Below are positions 18,168 to 29,875 of a DNA stretch of 64,000 nucleotides, in pieces. The stretch spans positions 1-64,000 of the forward strand of contig CAMPHR010000010.1 in the NCBI GenBank assembly GCA_946886075.1. Direction: 5' to 3'. This DNA comes from an uncultured Novosphingobium sp. (GTDB lineage Bacteria; Pseudomonadota; Alphaproteobacteria; Sphingomonadales; Sphingomonadaceae). A program made the position numbers and the translations under genes. Below the pieces are notes generated by a model. It ran no database searches and was not told where the DNA came from. It worked only from the letters and a program-made list of their open reading frames with translations. Position 1 is the first letter of the stretch. Each line of letters starts with the position of its first letter.

Positions 18168-18192
18168 GGAACCATGGCCCTTCATCCCGGTT
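18168..18192 (+). promoter_or_regulatory. Candidate EcfG-type promoter
   Basis: GGAAC is separated by 16 bases from GGTT, one base away from the EcfG consensus -10 (CGTT). It lies about 59 bases before the start of the membrane-anchored hypothetical gene. Confidence 0.5.
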
Positions 18193-18250
18193 GAACAGCA
18201 TAGAGTGGCGGGCGCCATAATCGGCCTGGCAAAGAGGCCAAGGAGAAGTC

Positions 18251-18868
18251 ATGGTGACGCTCACTCCGCTGGAAATCGGCTTGGGACTGGTCGTCCTTGT
18301 CCTGCTGGCCGGATTAGCTGTCTTGATCATGCGCAACAGGCAGCGCGCCAATCTTCGCTCGAAGTTCGGGTCCGAATATGCGCGTACCGTCGAAGAGGCG
18401 GGTAGCTCGCGCAAGGCCGAAGCAGAGTTGCAGGAGAGGGAAAAACGTGTCGCGAGCTTTTCGCTGCGCCGTCTTTCGCCGCAACAGATCGACATGTTCA
18501 ACGATGGCTGGATGAAGGTGCAGAACCAGTTCGTTGATGATCCGCAGGGCGCGGTCTCGCGTGCCGATGTGCTGCTGACGGAGGTCATGGAAGCGCGCGG
18601 CTATCCGATTTCCGATTTTGACCGGCGCTCGGCCGATCTTTCGGTCGATCACCCGGAGGTCGTGCAAAATTATCGGTCAGCCCATGACATCGCCATCCGC
18701 CATGCGCGGGGCGAAGCCGATACCGAGGACCTGCGGCAGGCGATGATCCATTATCGCGCGCTGTTCGAGGAACTGGTGCACGAGCCGGGCGAACCAAATG
18801 GCATGTCGCACATGACGCGGCCGGGCCGCTTTAGTGACACTGACTATGGCCGCCGCGATCTTCATTGA
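18251..18868 (+). CDS. Membrane-anchored conserved hypothetical protein
   Basis: A 205-residue protein with one N-terminal membrane helix (IGLGLVVLVLLAGLAVLIM) followed by a charged cytoplasmic part. The middle has REKRVASFSLRRLSPQQIDMFNDGW, then a helical domain with VSRADVLLTEVMEARGYP and HYRALFEEL. AAGGAGAAGTC precedes the ATG. Similar proteins occur widely in Sphingomonas and Bradyrhizobium without a known role. The EcfG-like promoter suggests general stress control. A hairpin closes the gene. Confidence 0.75.
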   Translation: MVTLTPLEIGLGLVVLVLLAGLAVLIMRNRQRANLRSKFGSEYARTVEEAGSSRKAEAELQEREKRVASFSLRRLSPQQIDMFNDGWMKVQNQFVDDPQGAVSRADVLLTEVMEARGYPISDFDRRSADLSVDHPEVVQNYRSAHDIAIRHARGEADTEDLRQAMIHYRALFEELVHEPGEPNGMSHMTRPGRFSDTDYGRRDLH

Positions 18869-18884
18869 TCTTTGACGTCATATT

Positions 18885-18920
18885 GCCGCCGCAACCTCCT
18901 TTGGGGAAGGCTGCGGCGGC
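18885..18920. terminator. Hairpin between convergent genes
   Basis: GCCGCCGCA pairs with TGCGGCGGC over an 18-base loop between the stop of the membrane-anchored gene (+) and the stop of katG (-). No long T run follows either side. Confidence 0.55.
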
Positions 18921-18929
18921 GTCATGGCT

Positions 18930-21498
<2,569 letters not shown>

Positions 21499-22299
21499 AT
21501 GGCGATCACGCATTCGGCTGATTTGGTATCCGGCCGGGAAGACTATGAAATTCGCAAGATCGGCTTTGAAGATCTGCGGATTTCGTTGCGACAGGGTTGG
21601 GAGGATTTCCAGGCCAAGCGCGGCGACCTTGTCTTTATCGGCCTGATCTATCCGGTGGTGGTGCTGTTCGCGATCCTGATCGCCAGCCGCGTGTCGATCC
21701 TGCCGCTTCTTTTCCCGTTGCTTGCGGGCTCGGTGCTGTTCAGCCCGGCCTTGGCGAGCGGCTTCTATGAGCTTGCCCGGCGTAGGGAGCATGGCCTGGA
21801 TTCACGCTGGCGGCACTTCCTGGATGTCGTGCGCGGGCCATCGGCGCCGTCGCTGTTCGACCTTACCAGTGTCACTGCCCTGCTGTTCCTGGCGTGGCTG
21901 GCGGCGGCTTGGTTCATCTATAATTCAACGGTCGGCCGCTTCGGTCCTGAGGCAGTCTCGTCGGTTGGCGCTTTCGCCAGTGCTGTGTTCGGCACGGCCC
22001 GGGGCTGGCAGATGATCATCATCGGCAATCTGGTCGGGCTCGCCTTTGCGATGGTGACGTTGGCGGTCAGCGTCGTTTCCTTCCCCATGATCATCGACAA
22101 GAAGGTGAGCTGGGGCAACGCCTTGCGCACATCAGTGCGGGTGACGCGGGAAAATCCAGTCACGGTTGCGACATGGGGGCTGATCGTCGTCACGCTGCTG
22201 ATCCTGGGTGCAATTCCGGGGCTGGTCGGGCTTGCCGTCGTGCTGCCAGTGCTGGGCTATGCTACCTGGCATCTCTACACGCGCGCGGTGGTGCGGTAA
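21499..22299 (+). CDS. DUF2189 family integral membrane protein
   Basis: A 266-residue membrane protein with about six helices, for example LVFIGLIYPVVVLFAILIA, LPLLFPLLAGSVLF, and a C-terminal pair ending VLGYATWHLYTRAVV. The soluble N terminus has the EIRKIGFEDLRISLRQGWEDF segment typical of DUF2189. The family is found with cytochrome oxidase genes in other alphaproteobacteria, as it is here, convergent with the oxidase cluster and only 12 bases from its end. Function unknown. Confidence 0.85.
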   Translation: MAITHSADLVSGREDYEIRKIGFEDLRISLRQGWEDFQAKRGDLVFIGLIYPVVVLFAILIASRVSILPLLFPLLAGSVLFSPALASGFYELARRREHGLDSRWRHFLDVVRGPSAPSLFDLTSVTALLFLAWLAAAWFIYNSTVGRFGPEAVSSVGAFASAVFGTARGWQMIIIGNLVGLAFAMVTLAVSVVSFPMIIDKKVSWGNALRTSVRVTRENPVTVATWGLIVVTLLILGAIPGLVGLAVVLPVLGYATWHLYTRAVVR

Positions 22300-22311
22300 C
22301 GCCGCCTGCCT

Positions 22312-22983
22312 TTATTGCCCGGCTTGCGGGGCTGGCGCTGGTAGCGGCGGCCCTCCATTGCCGAGGCTGGCGAGATATTTGATGACGGCGGCGCGATCTT
22401 CGGGGCGGCGCAGGCCTGCGAAGCTCATCCTGGTCCCCGGAATGTCGCGCGCGGGCGAGGCGAGGAACTCGAACAGCTTGTCATAGGTCCAGCTTCCGCC
22501 ATGGGCTTTCATGGCGGGAGAATAGGCGAAGCCCGCATGGCTTGCGACCGGCCGCCCCACTACGCCCCAGAGATTGGGCCCGATGCGGTTCGGGCCGCCC
22601 TGGCCGAAATCATGGCAACTGGCGCATAGCTGGATCTTCGCCTTGCCTGCGTTGGCGTCGGCGCTCGCCAGCAAGGTGCCAAGGTCGACCGGCGCTGCCG
22701 CAGGAACCGGACCAGCACTGGAAGGCGCAGGCGCCTTGCCGCGCATGTCGCGATGATAGGCGACCAACCGCCTGCCTTCACCCGGATCACCAAAGCTCGC
22801 GGGCCAGTCGCGCTGGACCGACGCCATATCGACGCGCGGCGGCATGTCGTCGCTCGGCTTGTACGCGAGCGCGCCCCTATCGCCATTGGGATAGAGTTGC
22901 CCTGCAAACCAGTTGAAGCTCCAGAGCGCCCCTGCCGCGCCCGCGACGCAGAGCCCCGTCACCAGCCAGCGCATGCGGTTCAT
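22312..22983 (-). CDS. Membrane-anchored class I cytochrome c of the oxidase cluster
   Basis: A 223-residue protein with one N-terminal membrane anchor and one heme site CASCH in the C-terminal half. PNRIGPNLWGVVGR follows it, and the axial Met is probably in GTRMSFAG. A Pro/Ala-rich linker separates the anchor from the heme domain. It lies last in the oxidase operon, five bases after the subunit IV gene, and probably feeds electrons to CuA. GGGGGAGGATGAAGC precedes the ATG. The C terminus is Pro-rich. Confidence 0.88.
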   Translation of the reverse strand: MNRMRWLVTGLCVAGAAGALWSFNWFAGQLYPNGDRGALAYKPSDDMPPRVDMASVQRDWPASFGDPGEGRRLVAYHRDMRGKAPAPSSAGPVPAAAPVDLGTLLASADANAGKAKIQLCASCHDFGQGGPNRIGPNLWGVVGRPVASHAGFAYSPAMKAHGGSWTYDKLFEFLASPARDIPGTRMSFAGLRRPEDRAAVIKYLASLGNGGPPLPAPAPQAGQ

Positions 22984-22987
22984 GGCT

Positions 22988-23341
22988 TCATCCTCCCCCG
23001 CCCATGAAGATCGCTCGCGTCCAATAGGCATAGTCCGCCTCGATCGTCATGATCCGCACCAGCACCAGCAGGACCAATGGCGGCACCAGGATCGCGTAGA
23101 TCAACGACAGCCTTTCCCAGGCGAGATGCATGAAGATCGAAAGGATCAGCCCGGCTTTCAGGAGCATGAAGAGGATGATGAGCGTCCAGCGGACGATCCC
23201 CTGCACATGCATATAGTCCACCATGTAGGACATGGCGCTCAGCACGAAGAGATAGCCCCAGACCTTCAGGTACAGGCTGATGGGGTGATGCTGGCCTTCA
23301 TCGACTAGCGAGGCTTCGCTGCTGGGTATCTCATGCTTCAT
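22988..23341 (-). CDS. Cytochrome c oxidase subunit IV-like protein (CtaF/CyoD type)
   Basis: A 117-residue protein with three predicted membrane helices, beginning HHPISLYLKVWGYLFVLS and including LIILFMLLKAGLILSIFMHL. This is the bacterial subunit IV pattern. It begins five bases after the stop of the subunit III gene. It is an accessory subunit that stabilises the oxidase. Confidence 0.82.
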   Translation of the reverse strand: MKHEIPSSEASLVDEGQHHPISLYLKVWGYLFVLSAMSYMVDYMHVQGIVRWTLIILFMLLKAGLILSIFMHLAWERLSLIYAILVPPLVLLVLVRIMTIEADYAYWTRAIFMGGGG

Positions 23342-23346
23342 GGGCG

Positions 23347-24042
23347 TCACCACAGGTAGAAAAAGGCGAAGATGAAGACCCAGACGAGGTCGACGAAATG
23401 CCAATAGAGCCCCGCGATCTCGACCGCGCTATAGTCGCCGGACCGGTCATAATGGCCGCGCGCGACCTTGGACGCGATGATCAGCAGCAGGATGACGCCG
23501 CAGGTCACGTGCAGACCGTGAAAGCCGGTGATCATGAAGAAGCTGGCGCCAAATTGCGGCGCGCCCATCGGGTTGCTCCAGGGGCGGACGCCTTCCTCGA
23601 AGATCAGCTTGCTCCATTCGAACGCCTGCATGGACAGGAAGGTCAGGCCGAACAGCGCCGTCAGCAGCATGAGAGCTGCTGTCTTGCGCCGGTCGCGCCG
23701 GTAGCCAAAATTGACCGCCATCGCCATGGTGCCGCTGGAACTGATGAGCGCAAAGGTCATGATGGCGATCAGGACCAAGGGGATGTCGTGCCCGCCGATC
23801 GTCAGGGCGAATACTTCAGCGGTATTGGGCCATGGCTCCACCGCCGACGCCCGCATCGTCATGTAGCCGGTCAGGAAGCAGGAGAAGATGAAGGTATCCG
23901 ACAGCAGAAATATCCACATCATCGCCTTTCCCCAATGGGTGTTGCGGAAGACTTCCTGATCGGCGGACCAATCAGCGACGATCTCGCGCAGCGAGGGGGT
24001 GATAACCTCCTTGTCTCTTCTGTCGGGCACCGTGTGAGCCAT
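23347..24042 (-). CDS. Cytochrome c oxidase subunit III
   Basis: A 231-residue membrane protein with the subunit III pattern: FLLSDTFIFSCFLTGYM, MQAFEWSKL (Glu in helix III), GASFFMITGFHGLHV and the C-terminal LYWHFVDLVWVFIFAFFYLW. It is the second of two adjacent subunit III genes, as coxO and coxP are in Bradyrhizobium. It does not contact the redox centres directly but protects proton uptake. Confidence 0.9.
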   Translation of the reverse strand: MAHTVPDRRDKEVITPSLREIVADWSADQEVFRNTHWGKAMMWIFLLSDTFIFSCFLTGYMTMRASAVEPWPNTAEVFALTIGGHDIPLVLIAIMTFALISSSGTMAMAVNFGYRRDRRKTAALMLLTALFGLTFLSMQAFEWSKLIFEEGVRPWSNPMGAPQFGASFFMITGFHGLHVTCGVILLLIIASKVARGHYDRSGDYSAVEIAGLYWHFVDLVWVFIFAFFYLW

Positions 24043-24051
24043 GGATGGACC

Positions 24052-24651
24052 TCATGTCGATAGGAGCAGGGCGGCGATCAAAATCCAGATGAACAGGAGG
24101 AAATGCAAGTAAACGGCGCACAGCCGGACATGGGCGGGGTTTCGCTCCGCCAGGACCCAGGCGGCAGCTACCAGGCCTCCGACGATATGAAGACCGTGAA
24201 GCGCCGTTAGCAGGTAGAAGAAGGCGTTGGCCGGATTGGACGACAGATAATAGCCCTGCCCCAGATAGTGACGCCACAGCAGCCATTGGCCGATGAGGAA
24301 TGCTAGGCCGAACACGGTGCCCGCGGCGGATGCGCGTGCCGCCCTCTCAGTGCCGACGGAGCGGCGCGCAATCTCCCAAGCGATGCTGCTTGCGATCAAT
24401 ATCCCGCTGTTGATCCAGAGCAGCGGAGGATCGGGCATGGCGACCCAGTCGTCCGCATGGCCCATTGCGGCGTGCAGGCCCATGCGCATGAAATATGCCG
24501 CGCCGAGCAGTGAGAACATGACCAGAGCGACGGCGAAATAGACGCCAAGCCCTATGCTGCCAGCCGATGGACGGGGGCGGGACGATGCGGCAGGGTCCCG
24601 GTCGCTCGCGGGTTCCCAGCTCTTTTCCGCAAGGCGCGCGAGGATCGTCAT
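24052..24651 (-). CDS. Second cytochrome c oxidase subunit III-like protein
   Basis: A 199-residue membrane protein of the same family, with GVYFAVALVMFSLLGAAYFMRM, the FYLLTALHGLHIVGGLVAAAWVL helix pair and VYLHFLLFIWILIAALLL. It is shorter and more divergent than the neighbouring subunit III. The ATG overlaps the stop of the subunit I gene (ATGA). Having two subunit III genes in one operon is the hallmark of the coxMNOP type of alternative oxidase. Confidence 0.85.
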   Translation of the reverse strand: MTILARLAEKSWEPASDRDPAASSRPRPSAGSIGLGVYFAVALVMFSLLGAAYFMRMGLHAAMGHADDWVAMPDPPLLWINSGILIASSIAWEIARRSVGTERAARASAAGTVFGLAFLIGQWLLWRHYLGQGYYLSSNPANAFFYLLTALHGLHIVGGLVAAAWVLAERNPAHVRLCAVYLHFLLFIWILIAALLLST

Positions 24652-26366
24652 GTGCGCGGCTCCGTCTGTGGCATGAAGTCGCGCGGCGCGCCGGGCACGC
24701 TATAGTCATAGGGCCAGCGATAGACGGTGGGCAGGGTTGCCCCCCAATTGCCATGTTCCGGCGGGGTCTGCGGGGTTTGCCATTCGAGGCTCGCCGCGCC
24801 CCAGGGGTTGGGGTCTGCCCGTGGACCCCGGAACAGGCTCCAGATCATGTTGAAGAAGAACAGCCCTTGCGCTGCAAAGACGATCAGTGCGGCGATGCTG
24901 ATCCATTCATTGGCCAGATGGACTGATGGCGGGATAAAGCCCGTCTCGCCAAGGGCATAATAGCGGCGTGGCACGCCCAATATGCCGAGATAGTGCATCG
25001 GCAGGAAGATCGCGTAAACGCCAAGGAAGGTGATCCAGAAGTGGAGCTTGCCCAAAGTCTGGTTCCACATCCGGCCAAAGATCTTGGGATACCAGTGGTA
25101 GATAGCGCCGAAGATCACCAGTACCGGCGAAACGCCCATGACCATATGAAAATGCGCGACGACGAAGAAGGTATCGGACAGCGGCACGTCTACACTGACA
25201 TTGCCCAGGAACAGTCCCGACAGCCCGCCATGGATGAAGGTGAAGATGAAAGCGATGGCGAAGAGCATCGGCACGCGCAGATGAATGTCGCCGCGCCATA
25301 GGGTGAGCAGCCAGTTATAGACCTTGATTGCGGTAGGGATCGCGATGATCAGTGTCGATGTCGCGAAGAAGAACCCGAAATAGGGGTTCATGCCGCTGAC
25401 ATACATATGATGGGCCCAGACAACGAAGCTCAAGGCACCGATAATGGTGATCGCCCACACCATCATGCGGTAACCGAAGATGTTGCGCCGGGCATGGACG
25501 CTGATCAGGTCCGATACGATGCCGAAGGCGGGCAGGGCGACGATATAGACTTCGGGATGGCCGAAGAACCAGAAGAGATGCTGGAAGAGGAGGGGGCTGC
25601 CACCTTCGGTCGGGGTGATCGCTCCCATCGATTGCATCGTCGGCATGAAGAAGCTGGTGCCTGCGAAATGATCGAACAGCATCATGATCGCCGCGACGAA
25701 AAGCGCGGGAAAGGCGAGCAGCCCCATGATGGACGCGGTGAAGATGCCCCAGACGGATAGGGGCATCCGCATCAGCGTCATGCCCTTGGTCCGTGCCTGG
25801 AGCACTGTCGTCACATAATTGAGCCCGCCCATGGTGAAGGCGGCGACGAAGATGGCGAGGCTGACCAGCATGGTGGCGATGCCCCATTGGTGACCGGGCG
25901 TGCCTTCGCTGATCGCCTGGGGCGGATAGAGTGTCCAGCCTGCGCCCGTGGGTCCGCCCGGCACGAAAAAGCCTGCGACCAGAATGATGACCGACAGCAA
26001 GTACAGCCAGTAGCTCAGCATATTGACGAAGGGGAAGACCATGTCCCGCGCGCCGATCATCAGCGGGATCAGATAATTGCCAAATCCTCCCAGCAGAAGC
26101 GCCGTCAGCAGATAGACGACCATGATCATGCCATGCATCGACACGAACTGCAGGTAATTGTCCGGCTGGATGGCAGGAAAAACACCGGGGAAGCCGAGTT
26201 GCAGCCGCATCAATGCGGACAAGACCAGCGCGACCAGCCCGATCGAAATGGCCGTTACGCTATACTGGATGGCGATGACCTTGTGATCCTGGCTCCAGAC
26301 ATATCTGGTGACCCAACTGTGGGGATGATGCAGCGGCCGCAGGTCATCAGCCAGGGTGGTAGCCAT
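24648..26366 (-). CDS. Cytochrome c oxidase subunit I (aa3 type)
   Basis: A 572-residue, twelve-helix heme-copper oxidase subunit. The CuB/cross-link motif WFFGHPEVYIVALPAFG with its channel Glu marks the A1 class, VVWAHHMYVSG holds the two further CuB histidines, and VAHFHMVMG carries the heme ligands. DAREL-type C-terminal tail elements are absent. The ATG lies within TGATG after the subunit II gene. It catalyses reduction of O2 to water with proton pumping. Confidence 0.96.
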   Translation of the reverse strand: MATTLADDLRPLHHPHSWVTRYVWSQDHKVIAIQYSVTAISIGLVALVLSALMRLQLGFPGVFPAIQPDNYLQFVSMHGMIMVVYLLTALLLGGFGNYLIPLMIGARDMVFPFVNMLSYWLYLLSVIILVAGFFVPGGPTGAGWTLYPPQAISEGTPGHQWGIATMLVSLAIFVAAFTMGGLNYVTTVLQARTKGMTLMRMPLSVWGIFTASIMGLLAFPALFVAAIMMLFDHFAGTSFFMPTMQSMGAITPTEGGSPLLFQHLFWFFGHPEVYIVALPAFGIVSDLISVHARRNIFGYRMMVWAITIIGALSFVVWAHHMYVSGMNPYFGFFFATSTLIIAIPTAIKVYNWLLTLWRGDIHLRVPMLFAIAFIFTFIHGGLSGLFLGNVSVDVPLSDTFFVVAHFHMVMGVSPVLVIFGAIYHWYPKIFGRMWNQTLGKLHFWITFLGVYAIFLPMHYLGILGVPRRYYALGETGFIPPSVHLANEWISIAALIVFAAQGLFFFNMIWSLFRGPRADPNPWGAASLEWQTPQTPPEHGNWGATLPTVYRWPYDYSVPGAPRDFMPQTEPRT

Positions 26367-27235
26367 CAACTCTTGCTCCAGGATGCGGGGACGACGCAGG
26401 CGTTTGCCTTGATCAGCAGGATGGACATGGCGGCGGGCGGGGTTTCGGCGAGGATCTGGCCAAAGCTCGTCTGCTGCGCTTGCCAGGCGGCGAACGCTTT
26501 GGGGCTCTCGACGACGACCCGGCCGCGCATTTCATGGTGGCCGGTGCCGCACAATTCGGCGCAGAGAATATCGAACGTCCCTGCCTTGGTCGGGGTCATC
26601 CAGAAATAGGTGACGATGCCGGGCACCAGGTCCATTTTCGCCCGGAATTCCGGCACATAGAAATCGTGCAGCACATCCTTGGACCGCAGCACGACCTTGA
26701 CGGGCTTGCCCAGAGGGAGGTGAAGGTCGCCTGCCTCCACCAGCAGATCGTCGCGCCCGAACGGGTCCAGCGGGTCGAGGCCGAGGCTATTGTCAGGCGT
26801 CACATATTTGACCGCTGCCGCGCCCAGTACGCCATCGGGTCCCGGATAGCGGAACGACCATTGCCATTGCTGACCGACCGCCTCGATGATCGTTGCGTCC
26901 TGAGGCACGGAAACATAGCGGCCCCATGCGGCCAGGCCAGGAGCCAGCATCCCGGCGATGCCGATCGCTGTCCAGATCGTCAGCCTTTTCTCCAAAGAGG
27001 CGTTTTCCGGCTCATAATGGGCGCGATGCCCGGCGCGGTGGCGGTAGCGGACCAGCACCCAGGCCATGAACAGGTTGAGGATGATAAACGCAGCCGCGCA
27101 AATCCAAAGGGTTACGTCCAGCGCGGAATCAATGGAGCCCCAGTTCGAGGCGATCGGGGTGCGCCACCAGGGACTGAACAGGTGAAATGCGACCGAACCA
27201 AGCACCAGCATGGCGATGGCGACCGCAATCGGCAC
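26366..27235 (-). CDS. Cytochrome c oxidase subunit II
   Basis: A 289-residue protein with two membrane helices (about 41-62 and 87-105) and a periplasmic cupredoxin domain. The CuA ligands are His190 (VLHDFYVP), Cys225, Glu227, Cys229, His233 and Met236 (CAELCGTGHHEM). The aromatic electron-entry stretch is GQQWQWSFRYPG. It has no fused cytochrome c domain, and a separate cytochrome c gene ends the operon. The C-terminal 25 residues are an odd hydrophobic extension with one Cys. The GTG start follows GGGAGAGGGCCT. Confidence 0.94.
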   Translation of the reverse strand: MPIAVAIAMLVLGSVAFHLFSPWWRTPIASNWGSIDSALDVTLWICAAAFIILNLFMAWVLVRYRHRAGHRAHYEPENASLEKRLTIWTAIGIAGMLAPGLAAWGRYVSVPQDATIIEAVGQQWQWSFRYPGPDGVLGAAAVKYVTPDNSLGLDPLDPFGRDDLLVEAGDLHLPLGKPVKVVLRSKDVLHDFYVPEFRAKMDLVPGIVTYFWMTPTKAGTFDILCAELCGTGHHEMRGRVVVESPKAFAAWQAQQTSFGQILAETPPAAMSILLIKANACVVPASWSKS

Positions 27236-27556
27236 AGGCCCTCTCCCATCAATGCGGGGCGCCTCACTGCCTTTGAACCGGCTTTTCTGGAGTCGCCTCG
27301 AAAATAACCGAATTGGTAACTTATATAAAAAATGCGCTCATTGGAAGTGGTTGGCCGTGCAGCTGCCTGTCAGCTGGCCCACGCGCCCCGAGCTGTCGCA
27401 TGAATGGCCCGATCCTGCGCCGCTTGCGTCATGCGATGCCCGAAGGGGTTAATCATTATTCCTGCCCTCTGCGCCCTAAGATTGTTTGATCGCACCTGCC
27501 AAAAGCTGGAGGGTCGGCGGCCAAAGGGGCAGAATGCCGTCGTGGAGGATCTATTC
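27236..27556. other. Divergent regulatory region between oxidase operon and EPS locus
   Basis: No gene is supported in these 321 bases. An AT-rich block near 27300-27335 (AACTTATATAAAAAATG) stands out in the high-GC background and may hold the oxidase promoter. The + strand from about 27440 to 27556 should hold the promoter for the co-polymerase gene, whose ATG follows GTGGAGGATCTATTC. Confidence 0.4.
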
Positions 27557-29854
27557 ATGCTGTCGCAATCGGGAATGCTAAACGCACCCCTGCTCGAAGC
27601 ACGGCCTGATCGGCCGATGGATGGCGGATCCCGGCCTTCCAGCCTGTCGGCACGGCAGGTGATAAAGATCATCCGGCGGCATGAATTGCTGTTGGGCGCG
27701 ATCGTCTTCTTCGCTGTCCTGATCGTCCTGGCGGTTCAACTGACGAGCACGCCCGTCTACCAAGCGACAGCAACAGTGCAGGTCGAACTTAATGACGACA
27801 GCGGGTCGCCGGACATGGCCGCCCGCAACCAGCAGCGGGTAGCCAACGAAGCGGGCATTTACCGGTCCCGTTCCCTTGCCGAACGCGTGGTGCAGGACCT
27901 GAAGCTTGCCTCCGACCCTCGCTTTGTCGAGAATCCGCTGCCCTCCAGCGCGATTGTCGATAACCGGCGGCTGTCGCGCCTTGCAGGCAGGCTGATGTCC
28001 AGCACGTCTGTCTCCAGTCTCAAGGAATCCGACTTTATCGAGATCACCGTGCGCTCGACATCGCCCGATCTCGCGTCCGAGATCGCCAATCAATATCCGG
28101 CCAGCCTTGCCGCCTACCGCGCCATCCTGCGCGATGACCGGCAGGGAAAGATCGCCGCCCAATTGGATGATGAACGGGCGAGGCTGGCCACCGAAGCGCA
28201 TCAGGCAGAGCAGGCGGTCGCCGATTTCCGCCGCCAGCACCAGATGCTGACTGGCGCCGGGGGCTCTGAGGATTATGCGCAGATCAACCGTATCGCGACG
28301 GAGGCCGCGTCGGCCGCTGCCATGCGCGCGGCGCAGAGCGCACGCGCGGCTGGCATCGCGAGCGCGGTGAACAATATCACGACGGTAGGCGCCACCTCTC
28401 CGCTGCTGGACCAGCAAAGGCGGCAATTGGACGACCTGACCCGCACCCGCAGCGAATTGGCGATGATGTATGGGCCTGAACATCCCAAGATGCGGGGAGT
28501 CGCGGCGCAGATCGCCGAAACCACGGGCAGCATGCAGCAGGAACAGGCAAGGGTGATCGCCGCCGCCACGACGCAGGCACAAAATGCCGCCGCGCGCGAA
28601 GCTGGTCTTGCCAGAAGCGAGGCGGCATCGGCGGCATCGCGCGCGGGCCAGTTGGAAGGCACGCTGCGTGTGATCACCGGCAAGGCGTTTGCGAATACGG
28701 CCGCAACGGTCGAACTCAACGCGCTGGAGCGTAACGCCGAAGCGGCACGCAGCGCTTTCGTCGAAATGAGCACCAAGGCGCAGCAGGTAAAGACCAGCCT
28801 TGCCGCGTCGGGCATCCATTCGCGCCTGATGTCGCCTGCCGCCGTCCCGCAGGACCCGATCTCGCCACGGCCCAAGTCCGCGACCTTCGCCGCGTTCGTT
28901 GGTTCGCTGATCCTTGGCCTGCTGATCGTCTTCGGCATTGAGCTGACCGACAACCGGCTGTGGAACGCCGAGCAGATCTATCATCAATTCGGCCTGCGGA
29001 CCTTTGCGATGCTGCCCGAACTGGATGGCGATGCGCTGATGTCGGCAAAGGCCAACCCGGTGTTGCAGGACCCGCAATCGCTCTTCGCCGAAGTGGCCCG
29101 CGGCCTTGGCAGCGAGGTTGCGGAGCTCGCCGACCCCGGCAAGGCGCAGACGATATTGATCACCTCACCCATTACCGGGGACGGCAAATCGACTGTTACC
29201 CTGACCTTGCTGGCGGCGGCCGTCGCGATGGGGCGCCGTGCGATCGTCATCGACCTTGACCTCCGCCGTCCAAGCGATGTCCTGCGCCCGACTGATGATG
29301 GGAGCGGCAAGCCCGACCTGATCGATTATCTGAGCGGCGCGGTGGACGCGCGCCGCCTGATCCCGCCGCTCGCCCTGACGCAAAGGCCAGACCTGGAGCC
29401 AGCGGAAGTCACAACCTATGAGCCCGTCGTTCTCAGCGCCAGGGAGCCCGCGCGCAACCCCGTCGCCTTGATGCGCCTGGGGAAGGTCAATGAGTTGCTC
29501 GATCAGCTTCGGGAGCATTACGACCTTCTGATCATCAATGCGCCTCCGACGCTGGCGACACGGGACTCGCGCATGCTGATGGATGCGGCGGACCACACAT
29601 TGATGGTCGTGCGCTGGGGACGGACCACGATCGAACAGGTGCGCGCAGCGCTGCAGGTGCTGCAAAAGCCGGTCGATGGCGTCGTCATCAACCGGGTCGA
29701 TTATGCGGAACATGCCCGCCGTGGATATGGCGATCCGGTCCAGTTCTACATGGACTCGGCCGAATATTTCAGCGGTGAGATGCCGACGCGCCGCCGCTGG
29801 TATGAACGGATGGCGCCGTCGCGCTGGCGCGAGCGCGCGGACCATATGGCATGA
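27557..29854 (+). CDS. Polysaccharide co-polymerase with BY-kinase domain (Wzc/ExoP-like)
   Basis: A 765-residue inner-membrane protein that controls chain length and export of the polymer. The Wzz domain runs from a first membrane helix (LLGAIVFFAVLIVLAVQL, about 47-64) through a long Ala-rich coiled coil (about 200-430) to a second helix (FAAFVGSLILGLLIVFGIEL). The cytoplasmic tyrosine kinase follows, with Walker A SPITGDGKST near residue 540 and Walker A' VIDLDLRRP. Several Tyr lie in the last 50 residues, including Y in GYGD, FYMD, AEYF and WYER. In sphingan loci these two parts are separate genes, but here they are fused. No phosphatase (Wzb) gene is seen nearby. Confidence 0.9.
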   Translation: MLSQSGMLNAPLLEARPDRPMDGGSRPSSLSARQVIKIIRRHELLLGAIVFFAVLIVLAVQLTSTPVYQATATVQVELNDDSGSPDMAARNQQRVANEAGIYRSRSLAERVVQDLKLASDPRFVENPLPSSAIVDNRRLSRLAGRLMSSTSVSSLKESDFIEITVRSTSPDLASEIANQYPASLAAYRAILRDDRQGKIAAQLDDERARLATEAHQAEQAVADFRRQHQMLTGAGGSEDYAQINRIATEAASAAAMRAAQSARAAGIASAVNNITTVGATSPLLDQQRRQLDDLTRTRSELAMMYGPEHPKMRGVAAQIAETTGSMQQEQARVIAAATTQAQNAAAREAGLARSEAASAASRAGQLEGTLRVITGKAFANTAATVELNALERNAEAARSAFVEMSTKAQQVKTSLAASGIHSRLMSPAAVPQDPISPRPKSATFAAFVGSLILGLLIVFGIELTDNRLWNAEQIYHQFGLRTFAMLPELDGDALMSAKANPVLQDPQSLFAEVARGLGSEVAELADPGKAQTILITSPITGDGKSTVTLTLLAAAVAMGRRAIVIDLDLRRPSDVLRPTDDGSGKPDLIDYLSGAVDARRLIPPLALTQRPDLEPAEVTTYEPVVLSAREPARNPVALMRLGKVNELLDQLREHYDLLIINAPPTLATRDSRMLMDAADHTLMVVRWGRTTIEQVRAALQVLQKPVDGVVINRVDYAEHARRGYGDPVQFYMDSAEYFSGEMPTRRRWYERMAPSRWRERADHMA

Positions 29855-29875
29855 CGTGCTGAAGGGGCCATGCTC

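Noticed and set aside
26480..27307. A 275-codon + strand frame over the subunit II gene
   Set aside because: The minus strand encodes all CuA ligands in order. The + frame is Arg/His-rich shadow sequence.
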